Source: Betaproteobacteria bacterium UKL13-2
GTDB taxonomy: Bacteria > Pseudomonadota > Gammaproteobacteria > Burkholderiales > Usitatibacteraceae
Direction of reading: 5' to 3'
DNA: 64,000 nucleotides
Assembly: GCA_001602455.1 (NCBI GenBank)
Contig: CP012157.1
Coordinates: forward strand, 2,847,733 to 2,911,732
Of the stretch, positions 45,733-55,577 are shown piece by piece (within the stretch, counting starts at the first letter, position 1; each line of letters begins with the position of its first letter). The position numbers and the translations under genes are program-made. The notes beneath the pieces were generated by a model that searched no databases, was not told the DNA's origin, and saw only the letters and a list, made by a program, of their open reading frames with translations.

Positions 45733-47046
45733 TTAAGCGGATGTTGCCGCAACCGTGGCGGTCGTTTGGTTGGCCGGATGCACCGGGACGCCACCCTTGG
45801 CAAAAAAACGCCAAGCCAGAAAAACACCGATAAGCTGAAGCCCCGAAGCCAGATAGAACACCACACCCATGCGCCAATCACCTTGCGGATAGTGCGAGAC
45901 CTCGGCCAGCAACTGAGTCGCAATAACGGGCGCAATCACAATCGAGAGGCTAGACAGCGATTGTAGTGAGCCCATTAGTGCGCCCTGCTCTTTCGGGTCG
46001 GTGGCTTTAGAGACAATCGCTTGAAGGGCAGGTCCCGCTGCGTAGGACAGGAAGTTCAGCACGATGAGCGCGTAGATCATCCAGCCCGCCGTCGCAAGGC
46101 CATTTGCAAAGTAGATGAGCGAGGCAACCAGAAGCCCGATCAAACTCAGGCGCACCTCCCCCATGCGTTTGATAAGCGTTGACAATAGACCCGCTTGAAC
46201 AACAGCGGCGGTGAGCCCGACCAAAAACAACGCGATGCCGTTTTCCTTCGGCCCCCAACCAAACTTGAAGTTTGTGTAGAGCACCCAAGTGGTTTGCTGC
46301 AACACTTGCGCAAATGCCGATAACGCAAAAACGATAATGAGTGCGCCGATATCAGGCCGCGCAAACAACCGACGGAATGAAGAGAACGGATTTGATTTTG
46401 CAAATGAGAACCTAGAGCGTTTATCTTTCGTCAGGGATTCTTTGACGAAGAAAAAACCAAAAATCGCGTTCGCAAAACACAGGCCTGCACCGACGTAAAA
46501 CGGCAGGTGGTAATTGATGCTACCTAGCACTCCGCCCAACATGGGCCCGCAGATGAAACCCAAGCCAAATGCAGCGCCGATCATGCCAAAAGTTTTGGCG
46601 CGGTTGGCCGGTGTGGAGATATCCGACGCATAGGCCGACGCGGTGGACATCGATGCGGAGCATGCACCACCAATAAAACGCCCAAGGAATAGCCACATGA
46701 GCGACGGTGCCCACGCAGTGACCAAGAAATTAAGCCCCATGCCCGCACTTGAGAAAATGAGCACTGGGCGACGGCCAATCTTGTCGGACAGCGCGCCCAA
46801 TAACGGCATGCAGAGAAATTGCATCAGGCCAAATGTGGCGGCGAGGATGCCGTACCAGCGCGCTTGCTCATCCGGCGACGATAGAAAGTCGCCGACTAAC
46901 AGCGGGAGCACGGGGACCGCCAACCCAACACCCAGCATATCCAGAAACACGACCGCGAGTACAAAGTGGAATCCACGCTTACGCTTGGCTTCAGCTTCGG
47001 CTTCGGGTATCACTGCACTACCTGCACCACCAATACTACTCACCAA
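45733..47046 (-). CDS. MFS transporter, TetA-like drug exporter
   Basis: 437 residues with 12 predicted membrane helices. The first helix and loop motifs match the tetracycline-exporter branch of the major facilitator superfamily: FLDMLGVGLAVPVLPLLVGD, then the loop 2-3 motif GALSDKIGRRPVLI (motif A) and GRFIGGACSASMSTASAYASD. The start is a TTG (47046) or GTG (47043) behind GGGAG; both give a charged N-terminus. It is 40 bp from guaA. Relatives include antibiotic exporters, but this branch is broad and the substrate is not known. Confidence 0.87.
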   Translation of the reverse strand: MVSSIGGAGSAVIPEAEAEAKRKRGFHFVLAVVFLDMLGVGLAVPVLPLLVGDFLSSPDEQARWYGILAATFGLMQFLCMPLLGALSDKIGRRPVLIFSSAGMGLNFLVTAWAPSLMWLFLGRFIGGACSASMSTASAYASDISTPANRAKTFGMIGAAFGLGFICGPMLGGVLGSINYHLPFYVGAGLCFANAIFGFFFVKESLTKDKRSRFSFAKSNPFSSFRRLFARPDIGALIIVFALSAFAQVLQQTTWVLYTNFKFGWGPKENGIALFLVGLTAAVVQAGLLSTLIKRMGEVRLSLIGLLVASLIYFANGLATAGWMIYALIVLNFLSYAAGPALQAIVSKATDPKEQGALMGSLQSLSSLSIVIAPVIATQLLAEVSHYPQGDWRMGVVFYLASGLQLIGVFLAWRFFAKGGVPVHPANQTTATVAATSA

Positions 47047-47279
47047 AATTTTTCTCCCAAACTACATGAACCACCGGGTGTTGCTCCGTTTTGTCAATTA
47101 AGGCAAATTGAGGCAATGCGCTTTGGGCACTGGTCACGCACCCATTGCCTGCCATGCGACCCCTTCGCCCGCATCGCGACATAAAAATCGAGCGCCGACA
47201 TCGCCTCGCGCAAACGCCAATAATCCTTCAGTCTCGCAGTCGTTTTTTCACCGAAGATCGTTTAGTCGGCGACGTTCGA

Positions 47280-48740
47280 TTAGTCAGCGCGATAGTTAGG
47301 TGCTTCTTTCGTGATCTGCACGTCGTGAACATGACTCTCGCGCATCCCGGCGGCCGTAATCTCAACGAACGTCGCACGCGCTCTGAATTCTTCAATCGTG
47401 GGGCATCCCACCAATCCCATCGAGGCGCGCACGCCGCCCATCAATTGCGTGATGATTGTCGTGACTGGCCCTTTGTATGGGACACGACCTTCGACACCTT
47501 CAGGCACCAACTTGTCCGCGTTCGAAATATTCTCTTGAAAATACCGGTCTGAAGAGCCTTTCTGCATGGCACCAAGCGACCCCATACCGCGATAACTCTT
47601 GTAAGAACGCCCCTGATAGAGTTCGATTTCGCCCGGCGCTTCGTCGGTGCCCGCGAACATTGATCCCATCATCACTGCTGACGCGCCCGCCGCGATGGCT
47701 TTCGCAACGTCGCCTGAATAGCGTATGCCGCCGTCGGCGATACAAGGAATGCCTAACTTCTCTAGTGCGTTAGCCACCTCCGCAACCGCCGTAATCTGCG
47801 GCATGCCCACCCCCGTCACGATGCGTGTCGTACATATCGATCCGGGCCCCACACCAACCTTCACGCAGTCGGCTCCGTGATCTGCCAAGGCGCGTGCGCC
47901 ATCACCCGTCGCCACATTGCCGCCGATGACCGAAACATCGGGGAACTTCACTTTGACCGCTTTAACCATATCGAGCACGCCCTGAGCGTGACCATGGGAC
48001 GAGTCAACCACCATACAATCTACGCCAGCTTCAACGAGTGCGGCAGCGCGCTCAATGTTATCGCCACCGACACCAATACCCCCGCCAACACGCAGGCGAC
48101 CTTGGCTATCCTTGCACGCAAACGGATGATCTTTGGCTTTCTGAATATCCTTGACGGTAATGAGGCCAACCAACTCAAACGCGTCGTTGACCACCAGCAC
48201 ACGTTCCAAGCGGTGCTTGTGAATCAGCGCCTGAGCCTGATCAAGACCCGCGCCCTCTTTGACGGTAACGAGGCGTTCCCGCGGCGTCATGATGTTCTTC
48301 ACCGGTTGATCGAGATTTGTCTCGAAACGCAAGTCGCGGCTGGTGACGATACCAACAACCTTCTTGTTTTCGACCACCGGCAGGCCAGAGAAGCCGTGCT
48401 GTCGTTGCAACTGGATCACTTCGCGTACCAGCATGGCGGGCGAAATTGCCAAGGGGTCTTTGACGACACCGGACTCAAACCGCTTCACCTTCGCAACCTC
48501 AGCCGCCTGAGCACGAATGGAGAGATTTTTGTGAACGATCCCGATACCGCCTTCTTGCGCCAACGCGATCGCAAGGCGCGATTCGGTCACTGTATCCATC
48601 GCAGCGGAAATCAGCGGGAGATTGAGTGTGATCTTGGCGCTCAGACGGGTGGCGAGCTGCACGTCGCGCGGGTGAACTTGGGAGTGAGCCGGGACGAGCA
48701 AAACGTCGTCGAACGTAAGCGCTTTGGAAATAAGTTTCAC
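47280..48740 (-). CDS. guaB: IMP dehydrogenase
   Basis: Oxidises IMP to XMP with NAD+, the committed step to GMP. The 486-residue protein has the TIM-barrel core with the catalytic cysteine (about Cys303 in [15 protein letters not shown]), the flap [14 protein letters not shown], and two CBS domains inserted at about 95-205. Start [19 protein letters not shown] is typical. Its product feeds guaA on the same strand 1.6 kb further on, with the MFS gene between. Divergent from the lipoprotein gene across 326 bp. Confidence 0.98.
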   Translation of the reverse strand: MKLISKALTFDDVLLVPAHSQVHPRDVQLATRLSAKITLNLPLISAAMDTVTESRLAIALAQEGGIGIVHKNLSIRAQAAEVAKVKRFESGVVKDPLAISPAMLVREVIQLQRQHGFSGLPVVENKKVVGIVTSRDLRFETNLDQPVKNIMTPRERLVTVKEGAGLDQAQALIHKHRLERVLVVNDAFELVGLITVKDIQKAKDHPFACKDSQGRLRVGGGIGVGGDNIERAAALVEAGVDCMVVDSSHGHAQGVLDMVKAVKVKFPDVSVIGGNVATGDGARALADHGADCVKVGVGPGSICTTRIVTGVGMPQITAVAEVANALEKLGIPCIADGGIRYSGDVAKAIAAGASAVMMGSMFAGTDEAPGEIELYQGRSYKSYRGMGSLGAMQKGSSDRYFQENISNADKLVPEGVEGRVPYKGPVTTIITQLMGGVRASMGLVGCPTIEEFRARATFVEITAAGMRESHVHDVQITKEAPNYRAD

Positions 48741-49066
48741 GAACCAGATCCCGACAAAAGCAGCATTATCCTAGAAACGGCAGTTGAACGGGGGCGAGTT
48801 TATGTTTTTCAGTTTTGCGGGCAAGGTGCGACGACGATTGCGGCTGATGCAGCCGACACCTTTTCGAACGAGAAAGGACGGGGAAGGTTCAGGCAATTCT
48901 CGCGGTCAACTGCCGTCTCTGAAACTATACGCGGCGCGTCAAAATGGGCTGTCATGTCGAAAAATCGCCAAATCAAACGGTGCTAGACTGTTAACAGAAT
49001 TCAGGTTTTTGGTTGTTGTTTTGGTTGTTGACCGACCACCGATCGAGCGCTCGTACCCACGTTTTC
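48741..49066. other. Intergenic region between guaB and a lipoprotein gene
   Basis: 326 bp between divergent genes. It must hold promoters for both, but I see no convincing -35/-10 pair, dyad or terminator, and no credible gene. Confidence 0.4.
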
Positions 49067-49471
49067 ATGCCTATCTTGTATCGCCTCTCCGTCCATTTCA
49101 TCCAGACGCAAGCAAATCGGGCGATGGCGGTCATGGGCCTCGGACTGAGCGGATGTGTCATCTGGCAACCCGTGCCGTCGGCACCAGCACCAGTTGCCTC
49201 AACACCGGCGGCCTCAACGGCAGCCGCTGTCGCCGCATCATCTCAACGATTGTCCCCACAGGCGAGCGCCGCGCTCGATATCGCGCGCCAACGCGTTGCT
49301 GCTGCCAAAGGCAATCGGACGCTGTGGAAGTCTGCATTGGACAAGCTCGCGGCGGCAGAGTCGGCAGCGGCCCGAAAAGATAGCCGCGATACGATCACGC
49401 TTTCAAACGAAATTGTTGCACTTTGTGAACTCAGCACCGCGCAGGCGTTACGACCGCCCGTTGTTTGGTAA
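49067..49471 (+). CDS. Putative lipoprotein of unknown function
   Basis: 134 residues from ATG 49067. The N-terminus has a basic region, a hydrophobic stretch (AMAVMGLGLSG) and a lipobox-like LSGC at about 26-29. This is followed by a Pro/Ala/Ser-rich tether and an alanine-rich helical region (about 65-130, ARQRVAAAKGNRTLWKSAL, KLAAAESAAARKDSRDTI). I do not recognise the domain. It lies 46 bp before a DUF4124 gene on the same strand. The long basic leader before the hydrophobic stretch is unusual, and a start at ATG 49124 is possible. Confidence 0.6.
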   Translation: MPILYRLSVHFIQTQANRAMAVMGLGLSGCVIWQPVPSAPAPVASTPAASTAAAVAASSQRLSPQASAALDIARQRVAAAKGNRTLWKSALDKLAAAESAAARKDSRDTITLSNEIVALCELSTAQALRPPVVW

Positions 49472-49517
49472 TGTCTGATTTGCGCCACCAACCTTACCCG
49501 GCCATGAGCACACACCG

Positions 49518-50042
49518 ATGAAATCTCCTATCCAATTGTTTGTTGCACTCGCGATTCTGTTGGCGACTGCAACGGTTACGGCACAGGTTTATAAGTGGGT
49601 CGATAAAGACGGAAAGGTGCTGTACACGGATATACCGCCGCCAGCCGACGGCAAGGGGGCGGCCAAGAAATTAGAGATCAAATCTGGCTCGGGTAAGACG
49701 GAAGCGCCGACACCCAAAGCTGATGCTGCCAAGAAAAGCAACGACAAGGACGCCGCCAAATCGCCGCCCGGCAAACCATTAACACTCGAAGAGAGAAACA
49801 AAGAATCTGAAAAGCGTCGCGCCGAACAAGCAGAAGCAGAAAAGAAGGCCGCCGAACAAGCAAAGATAGACAAGGCCAATCAAGAACGCTGCAAGGAAGC
49901 AACCCGTTATATGCGGGATCTTGAAACTGGCCGTCCTATTAGCACTACCGATGACGCAGGGGAGCGCAAGCTGCTCGACGACAACACGCGAGCCGCCGAG
50001 CGCACGCGAACACGCAACGTAATGAATGAGTCTTGCAAATAG
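49518..50042 (+). CDS. DUF4124-domain periplasmic protein
   Basis: 174 residues. Signal peptide about 1-22 (ending TVTAQ), followed directly by the short DUF4124 motif VYKWVDKDGKVLYTDIPPPA (about 24-43), common in Beta- and Gammaproteobacterial envelope proteins. The middle (about 75-135) is a charged, probably coiled-coil region rich in Lys, Glu and Ala. Two cysteines near the C-terminus (ERC... and ESCK) may form a disulfide. Function is unknown. This gene's presence near rnfH, ratA and smpB is the usual betaproteobacterial neighbourhood. Confidence 0.85.
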   Translation: MKSPIQLFVALAILLATATVTAQVYKWVDKDGKVLYTDIPPPADGKGAAKKLEIKSGSGKTEAPTPKADAAKKSNDKDAAKSPPGKPLTLEERNKESEKRRAEQAEAEKKAAEQAKIDKANQERCKEATRYMRDLETGRPISTTDDAGERKLLDDNTRAAERTRTRNVMNESCK

Positions 50043-50093
50043 CGTGCTGAGCGACCATGCTGGTTTGTTCCACCTTGGTCTGACTCATCACAC

Positions 50094-50390
50094 CTACCGC
50101 GCACGACGACGGCGCTGTTCTTTTGGATCAGCCTTGAGCGGCTGATAAATTTCCACCCGATCCCGCGGGCGCAAGGGGTAGCTTTCCGACCTCACGCGAC
50201 CCCAAACGCCCAACCCCGCCGCAAGGGCACGGATTTCAGGCGGTACGCAGGCTTGAAAGATAGGCGAATCGCGCAATTGTCCGATCGATGTTCCACGCGG
50301 AATGAGGATCTCGGCCTCGCGTACCGCAGCGCCCTCTGCCCAGGCCACGTAGATCTTAATTTGTCCATTGACGATGCCTTCATTAAGCAT
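50094..50390 (-). CDS. rnfH: RnfH-family protein
   Basis: 98 residues from ATG 50390; an earlier start would extend it into ratA without reason. RnfH proteins have a ubiquitin-like beta-grasp fold; the family features here are IKIYVAWAEGAAVREAEILI, GVWGRVRSESYPLRPRDRVE and IYQPLKADPKEQRRRRAR. The start overlaps the ratA stop by 8 bp. The ratA-rnfH pair beside smpB is widely conserved. The biochemical role remains unclear. Confidence 0.9.
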   Translation of the reverse strand: MLNEGIVNGQIKIYVAWAEGAAVREAEILIPRGTSIGQLRDSPIFQACVPPEIRALAAGLGVWGRVRSESYPLRPRDRVEIYQPLKADPKEQRRRRAR

Positions 50391-50814
50391 ATCGCTGGTC
50401 GGCACGCTGTACAAATCGATCCACAAAGGTCTCAGCAATCATCGTCATCACCGGCCCTATGACCCCCTCAACCAAGGCATTGCCGAACGCATAGTCGATC
50501 GTGAATTCGACTTTGCACGCCTCAGCGGTCAGCGGCGTAAAGCGCCACTCGCCCGTGAGGGACTCAAATGGCCCCTCAACTAAGGAGAGCAACATATGCG
50601 TTGGCCGTTCCTTGGCATTACGGGTACGAAAGGACTGGCCGACACCCAGATAGCGAATGTCCACACTTGCGTCGGTATGAGTGTCGTCTCGCGAGTGTAC
50701 GCGGCTCCCGCCACACCAAGGAAGAAATTCTGGATAGTGCTCAACATCATCGACGAGATCGAACATCAATTCCGCAGAATGTGTGACCAACACTGATTTA
50801 GAAACATGAGCCAT
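50383..50814 (-). CDS. ratA: RatA-like START-domain protein
   Basis: 143 residues from ATG 50814. A START/polyketide-cyclase fold protein related to Escherichia coli RatA, which binds 50S subunits and blocks 70S formation, and to mitochondrial Coq10, which binds ubiquinone. Motifs: MFDLVDDVEHYPEFLPWCGG (about 16-35), and LSLVEGPFESLTGEWRFTPL. It is divergent from smpB across about 58 bp and overlaps rnfH. Which of the two roles applies here is not decided by sequence. A TTG two codons upstream is a weaker alternative start. Confidence 0.92.
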   Translation of the reverse strand: MAHVSKSVLVTHSAELMFDLVDDVEHYPEFLPWCGGSRVHSRDDTHTDASVDIRYLGVGQSFRTRNAKERPTHMLLSLVEGPFESLTGEWRFTPLTAEACKVEFTIDYAFGNALVEGVIGPVMTMIAETFVDRFVQRADQRYA

Positions 50815-50872
50815 CAGCAAATTTTACAAGGCTCTCGCCTGTGAGACGACAGTGAGGGGATAAAATCACGTT

Positions 50873-51322
50873 ATGACGATTGCAGAAAACAAAAAAGCGT
50901 TCTTCGACTACTTCATTGAGGAGCGGTATGAAGCCGGGCTCGTCCTCGAAGGCTGGGAAGTCAAAGCCATTCGCGCTGGGCGGGCGCAACTCAAGGAAGG
51001 CTATGTCGTGCTACAGCGCGGCGCGTTTTATCTCATTGGCGCTCATATCTCGGCACTCGCTGCCGCATCGACCCACATCACGCCAGATTCCATTCGCTCA
51101 CGTAAGCTACTGCTCAATGCAGATGAAATCAAAAAGCTCGTGGGGAAAGTGGAACAACGCGGTTATACCGTCGTGCCGCTGAACCTCCACTACAAGGGCG
51201 GTAGGATCAAACTCGACATTGGTCTCGCCAAAGGCAAAAAACAGCATGACAAGCGCGACGCAGATCGAGCCCGGGATGAGAAGCGCGAGGCGCAGCAAGC
51301 GATGAAGAAGCTGGTGAAGTAG
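50873..51322 (+). CDS. smpB: SsrA-binding protein SmpB
   Basis: SmpB carries tmRNA into stalled ribosomes for trans-translation. The 149-residue protein has the OB-fold core ([40 protein letters not shown]) and [12 protein letters not shown], then the basic C-terminal tail that becomes helical in the decoding channel. The last 25 codons are the first unit of a 141-bp tandem array that continues past the stop, but the protein itself ends normally. Length is usual for Betaproteobacteria. Confidence 0.97.
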   Translation: MTIAENKKAFFDYFIEERYEAGLVLEGWEVKAIRAGRAQLKEGYVVLQRGAFYLIGAHISALAAASTHITPDSIRSRKLLLNADEIKKLVGKVEQRGYTVVPLNLHYKGGRIKLDIGLAKGKKQHDKRDADRARDEKREAQQAMKKLVK

Positions 51323-51754
51323 TCACCTCGCGCGAAGCGGCGAAGGCTAACTCGCGAAGCGACGTTAAGCCCATCGGGCGGCCGAAGCCACAAGCGCGAC
51401 GCAGATCGAGCCCGGGATGAGAAGCGCGAGGCGCAGCAAGCGATGAAGAAGCTGGTGAAGTAGTCACCTCGCGCGAAGCGGCGAAGGCTAACTCGCGAAG
51501 CGACGTTAAGCCCATCGGGCGGCCGAAGCCACAAGCGCGACGCAGATCGAGCCCGGGATGAGAAGCGCGAGGCGCAGCAAGCGATGAAGAAGCTGGTGAA
51601 GTAGTCACCTCGCGCGAAGCGGCGAAGGCTAACTCGCGAAGCGACGTTAAGCCCATCGGGCGGCCGAAGCCACAAGCGCGACGCAGATCGAGCCCGGGAT
51701 GAGAAGCGCGAGGCGCAGCAAGCGATGAAGAAGCTGGTGAAGTAGTCACCTCGC
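51249..51754 (+). repeat. 141-bp tandem repeat copying the smpB 3' end
   Basis: The unit (the last ~74 bp of smpB plus ~67 bp of downstream sequence) recurs with a 141-bp period: the smpB stop TAG and its copies lie at 51320, 51461, 51602 and 51743. The copies are identical by eye, and about 3.6 are present. 141 is a multiple of three, so frames stay in register; the minus strand is open through the whole array, a coding shadow. The array ends at the stop of the EamA gene. Confidence 0.92.
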
Positions 51755-52795
51755 TTGGTCACCTCGACTGGGATGGACGTTGTTTGGTCGCATTACTTGC
51801 TGCTCCTGCTCCCGCGCCTGCGCCTGTCCCCCGAAGGCTGCCACCAGCCCGGCAATTGCCAAGATCGTCCCGCCGATCCACTCTTGAGGCCGTGACGTCT
51901 CGCCCGCGAGATAATGCGCGGCGATCGCGGCGATGATTAATTCAAACAGCAAAATCACCGCGGCGCGGTTGGCGCTTAGCGTTGAGAGTCCATACTGCAT
52001 CGCAACACTGCTCGAGATGAGCACCACGCCGACGATGGCGATAAGCCACCAGTAGGACACAAATGCCGCGCTCCACGCACTCACGGGCTGCACCACAACA
52101 GTGAGCGCCACAGGGAGTGCGACCATGGCCACGCCAATCGCGCCTGCGACAGATTTTGCTTCTGGCGTCGCGCGGTTCTCTCGACGCACCAACACGTTGC
52201 AGAGTGCAAAGCAAAATCCGCCAAACATGCCAAGCCATTCATACCCGCTACGGGGCATGGGCATCCCTAAATCGGGTCGCCATAACATCACCGCCGCTCC
52301 CGTCATCGCGACGATGACGGTGGCAGCACCACTTCGCGTAATACGCTCGCCTAAGAGTATCCGCGCCATCGGTACGGTCCACAGCGGCGCCAAATAAAAC
52401 AGCAGCACGACGCGCACGACCTCAGCTTCCATGATCGCCACTAAGTAGGCGACGTTCGCCATGCCGGCCGATAAGCCGATCACAAATAGCGACGCGGGGA
52501 ATTGGCGAAACTCACGCCAAGTGTGGCGAAACACCGTTCCGGCAACCAGCACCGCAACGACATAGGAGAAGAAGGTCGCAATCGGCGCTGGCAGACCCGC
52601 GACCTGCATCACGCGATAAGGGTACCAAATCACGCCCCACGAGGTCGCCGCGATCAACAAACCGGCCACCGACAGAAATCTGGAGTGGTCAAGCGAGGGC
52701 GAAAATAGCCCAGTGCGTGACCCAGTGCGCTGCTGCGGGGGTAACGTAGGGATAGACGACTGAGACAGGGCAACGACCTTTGGAAGAAGCGGCAA
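51746..52795 (-). CDS. EamA/DMT-family transporter
   Basis: Up to 349 residues with ten hydrophobic segments in two EamA repeats (about 45-170 and 190-325). The first repeat includes ATSWGVIWYPYRVMQ, and the second SSSVAMQYGLSTLSANRAAV and LLFELIIAAIAAHYLAGE. Family members export or import small metabolites such as amino acids; the substrate here is unknown. The first in-frame start after a stop is TTG 52795. There is no good ribosome site, and a GTG about 41 codons later, just before the first helix, is an alternative. The stop codon lies in the end of the smpB repeat array. Confidence 0.85.
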   Translation of the reverse strand: MPLLPKVVALSQSSIPTLPPQQRTGSRTGLFSPSLDHSRFLSVAGLLIAATSWGVIWYPYRVMQVAGLPAPIATFFSYVVAVLVAGTVFRHTWREFRQFPASLFVIGLSAGMANVAYLVAIMEAEVVRVVLLFYLAPLWTVPMARILLGERITRSGAATVIVAMTGAAVMLWRPDLGMPMPRSGYEWLGMFGGFCFALCNVLVRRENRATPEAKSVAGAIGVAMVALPVALTVVVQPVSAWSAAFVSYWWLIAIVGVVLISSSVAMQYGLSTLSANRAAVILLFELIIAAIAAHYLAGETSRPQEWIGGTILAIAGLVAAFGGQAQAREQEQQVMRPNNVHPSRGDQAR

Positions 52796-53016
52796 ACTCT
52801 ATAATAAGCGAGCCGACTGAGAAAGCTGAAATTCTACCGGTTCACCTTGCGCCACGAACAAACCGGAAAACGCTGGCCGCTCAGACTCCCGAAGTACTCC
52901 ACCGTCCCCTTGTTCGCGGATCGAAACCAAAAACGAAGCCGGTAAACTAGCGTCCACCGTTGCCTCGTTGCTCAGGACGCCGCCGCGCACCTTCATTCAG
53001 AAAGCTCTATTTCGCC

Positions 53017-53862
53017 ATGTCAAGCACTGTATCCAATCCTTCATCTGCCAGTCTGCAAACAATCATCGACCGCGCTTGGGAACAGCGTACTGAGTTTTCG
53101 CCGTCCCAACATCCGACCGATGTGGGCGAGGCGGTGGACCACGTTATTAGCGATTTGAACGCAGGCCGCCTGCGAGTCGCCGAGAAAATCGGCGCAGACT
53201 GGATCACACACCAGTGGATCAAGAAGGCTGTGCTGCTCTCGTTTCGTTTGAAAGACAATGTGCGTATGACAGCGGGTGACCTTGGCTTCTTCGACAAAGT
53301 CGATACAAAATTTGCCAAACTCGATGACGCCGCGATGCGCGCAACTGGGGTCAGGGTTGTGCCTCCGGCAGTCGCACGTCGCGGCTCCTTCATTGGCAAA
53401 AACGTCGTCCTGATGCCCTCCTACGTCAACATCGGCGCTTATGTGGATGAAGGCACAATGGTGGATACATGGGCGACCGTCGGTTCGTGCGCACAGATCG
53501 GCAAGAACGTTCACCTTAGCGGTGGCGTTGGGATCGGCGGGGTGCTCGAGCCGATTCAAGCAAATCCAACGATCATCGAAGACAATTGCTTTATTGGTGC
53601 GCGCTCAGAGGTGGTTGAGGGCGTCATCGTCGGCGAAGGCTCTGTACTGTCGATGGGTGTCTACATTGGTCAATCAACCAAGATTTACAACCGTCAAACC
53701 GGCGAAGTGCTGTATGGGCAAGTACCACCGTACTCGGTCGTTGTTGCTGGCAACCTGCCGTCTGCGGATGGCAAATACAGTCTTTACTGCGCGGTGATCG
53801 TGAAAACGGTAGACGCAAAGACGCGCGCCAAGACCGGCATCAACGAGTTGCTACGGGCATAG
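53017..53862 (+). CDS. dapD: 2,3,4,5-tetrahydropyridine-2,6-dicarboxylate N-succinyltransferase
   Basis: Succinylates tetrahydrodipicolinate in the lysine/diaminopimelate pathway. The 281-residue protein starts at ATG 53017; an earlier in-frame ATG would add an atypical leader. An N-terminal helical domain ([34 protein letters not shown]) precedes a left-handed beta-helix of hexapeptide repeats (about 100-245: [40 protein letters not shown]). Length and motifs are complete. No clear Shine-Dalgarno sequence is visible. It is divergent from the EamA gene. Confidence 0.97.
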   Translation: MSSTVSNPSSASLQTIIDRAWEQRTEFSPSQHPTDVGEAVDHVISDLNAGRLRVAEKIGADWITHQWIKKAVLLSFRLKDNVRMTAGDLGFFDKVDTKFAKLDDAAMRATGVRVVPPAVARRGSFIGKNVVLMPSYVNIGAYVDEGTMVDTWATVGSCAQIGKNVHLSGGVGIGGVLEPIQANPTIIEDNCFIGARSEVVEGVIVGEGSVLSMGVYIGQSTKIYNRQTGEVLYGQVPPYSVVVAGNLPSADGKYSLYCAVIVKTVDAKTRAKTGINELLRA

Positions 53863-53955
53863 TTCCGCCTAAACATCGAAGCAGCGGGCGAGCGGTGAAA
53901 TACCGAGGCTAGGGTTTAGACGTAAATACAATAAGCGACACCTGCAAGGACTGAT

Positions 53956-55098
53956 ATGGCGATTCTCGAAAAACTGTTTCGACTGATGGCAGAAAAGAAC
54001 GCATCAGACATCTTCGTCTCGGCAGGTGCGCCGATGACGATGAAGATCAACGGCTCGGCCATGCCGGTCAACCCGCAGGTGCTATCGGCTGAGGAAGCTA
54101 AACGGATTTGTTATGAAATTCTGAAGCCACACCAAATTGAAAAATTCGAGCGCGAGTTAGAGCTCAACTTATCCCACCCGATTGCGGGTGTGGGCAACTT
54201 CCGCGTCAACATGATGTACCAAAAGGGGAGCGTTGCCGCCGTTGTTCGCTACATCTCAACGAACATACCTGCATTCGATTCATTGGGCGTGCCCAATTTG
54301 CTCAAGCAAGTCATCATGGAAAAGCGTGGGCTGATTCTGGTCGTAGGCGCAACCGGCTGCGGCAAGTCGACCACGTTAGCGGCCATGATGGACGTTCGCA
54401 ACATGATGAAGTCCGGCCACATTCTTACCTTCGAAGACCCGATCGAGTTCATCTTCCAGTCAAAAAAATGTATCGTGAATCAGCGCGAGATTGGCAATGA
54501 TTCACACTCGTTCCAAGACGCGATGCGCAACGCCATGCGCCAAGCGCCCGATCTCATCCTTGTCGGTGAGATTCGCGACGTCGAGACGATGAAGTCGGCG
54601 ATGATGTACGCCCTCTCTGGTCACCTCTGTTTGGCCACGCTGCACGCAAACAACAGCTACCACGCGCTGAATCGCATCATTAACTTCTTTCCGTTGGAGC
54701 AGCGCGCGGTTCTGCTCTCTGACCTCAGCGTATCGCTCCGCTGCATCATCTCGCAACGTTTGGTCAGAAACGTCGAAGGCGGTCGATTACCCGCAGTTGA
54801 AATTCTCATGAATACCGGCAACATCGTTGATCTGATCAGCGAAGGACGGGTTCCGGAAATCAAGGAAGCGATGGAGAAATCCATGACACCCGGCTCGCAG
54901 ACCTTCGAGCAAGATCTATTCCGCTTGATTCAGACGGGAAAAATCTCTGTCCAAGAAGGCTTGGCAAACGCCGACTCGGCGACCAACCTTTCACTGCTCG
55001 TGGGCAATAGCGGCATGGTTGACGCACTCGCCGCGCTGTCACTGCCCGCAAAGCCTGGCCTTGGTGGCCCCAACTTCAGCGAGTTCAAAATCAAATAG
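53956..55098 (+). CDS. pilU: Type IV pilus retraction ATPase PilU
   Basis: PilT/PilU-family hexameric ATPase acting at the inner membrane in pilus retraction. The 380-residue protein has Walker A GATGCGKST (about 131-139), the Asp-box ILTFEDPIEFIF, Walker B DLILVGEIRD (about 197-206) and the His-box HLCLATLHANN. The longer C-terminus and sequence details such as MAEKNASDIFVSAGAP favour PilU over PilT. PilU usually lies beside pilT; here no pilT is present next to it. Confidence 0.92.
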   Translation: MAILEKLFRLMAEKNASDIFVSAGAPMTMKINGSAMPVNPQVLSAEEAKRICYEILKPHQIEKFERELELNLSHPIAGVGNFRVNMMYQKGSVAAVVRYISTNIPAFDSLGVPNLLKQVIMEKRGLILVVGATGCGKSTTLAAMMDVRNMMKSGHILTFEDPIEFIFQSKKCIVNQREIGNDSHSFQDAMRNAMRQAPDLILVGEIRDVETMKSAMMYALSGHLCLATLHANNSYHALNRIINFFPLEQRAVLLSDLSVSLRCIISQRLVRNVEGGRLPAVEILMNTGNIVDLISEGRVPEIKEAMEKSMTPGSQTFEQDLFRLIQTGKISVQEGLANADSATNLSLLVGNSGMVDALAALSLPAKPGLGGPNFSEFKIK

Positions 55099-55110
55099 GA
55101 AAGTCACCTA

Positions 55111-55160
55111 TTGGCGGGCATCTGCAGGCATTTTCACCCCGAAACGCCCGTCGTTATTGG
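55111..55160. repeat. REP-like motif, degenerate
   Basis: TTGGCGGGCATCTGCAGGCA with a loose right arm GAAACGCCCGTC. It lies between the convergent pilU and lipoprotein genes. Confidence 0.45.
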
Positions 55161-55163
55161 ACT

Positions 55164-55577
55164 TTAGTAGTTGCGCTTGTGGTAGCGGCTACCCACCCAA
55201 ACGCCATAGGGTCGCGGTGCCCAGGTGCTGTAGCCCCACCCCCAGTAGCCGCGCCCATAAAACCAAGCGTCTTGCAGTGCTTCGCGCCGTCCTTGCCGCT
55301 CGGCCATCTTGAGCTGACCGTTTTGCATAAAGTCGATGACCGCGTCCGGCACACCGTCGCGCGACAGCTTGGCGTACTGCGAAGCGGTGACATCGAAGAT
55401 CGTGTGTGAGCCCTGAATTTCCTTGATGATCGCTGCCGCGTCCTTACCCTCCTTTGCCAGCGCAACTACCTTCTCGAGCGGCATCGGCTCTTGCTCCGGC
55501 CCACCGAAACTTGCGCAACCAGCGAGACCGAAAACGCTAATAATGAATACAAAAATTCCGAGTAAACTACGTTTCAT
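55164..55577 (-). CDS. Small lipoprotein of unknown function
   Basis: 137 residues. Signal peptide with a lipobox LAGC (Cys about 21), then a helical domain (PLEKVVALAKEGKDAAAIIK, GSHTIFDVTASQYAKLSRDG, VPDAVIDFMQNGQLKMAERQ). The C-terminal 30 residues are rich in Trp, Tyr and Gly (YGRGYWGWGYSTWAPRPYG). The start is unusually strong: GGAGGTGATCC immediately before the ATG is an 11-nt complement to the 16S rRNA tail. This domain pattern recurs in proteobacterial lipoproteins, but I know no established role. Confidence 0.82.
   Translation of the reverse strand: MKRSLLGIFVFIISVFGLAGCASFGGPEQEPMPLEKVVALAKEGKDAAAIIKEIQGSHTIFDVTASQYAKLSRDGVPDAVIDFMQNGQLKMAERQGRREALQDAWFYGRGYWGWGYSTWAPRPYGVWVGSRYHKRNY

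Noticed and set aside
47877-48986. 369-codon plus-strand reading opposite guaB
   Set aside because: Antisense shadow of a highly conserved IMP dehydrogenase; no start signal.
51190-51762. Long minus-strand open readings with 47-residue repeats opposite smpB
   Set aside because: They exist only because the 141-bp tandem unit is a multiple of three and lacks minus-strand stops. No start site or family match; they are coding shadows.
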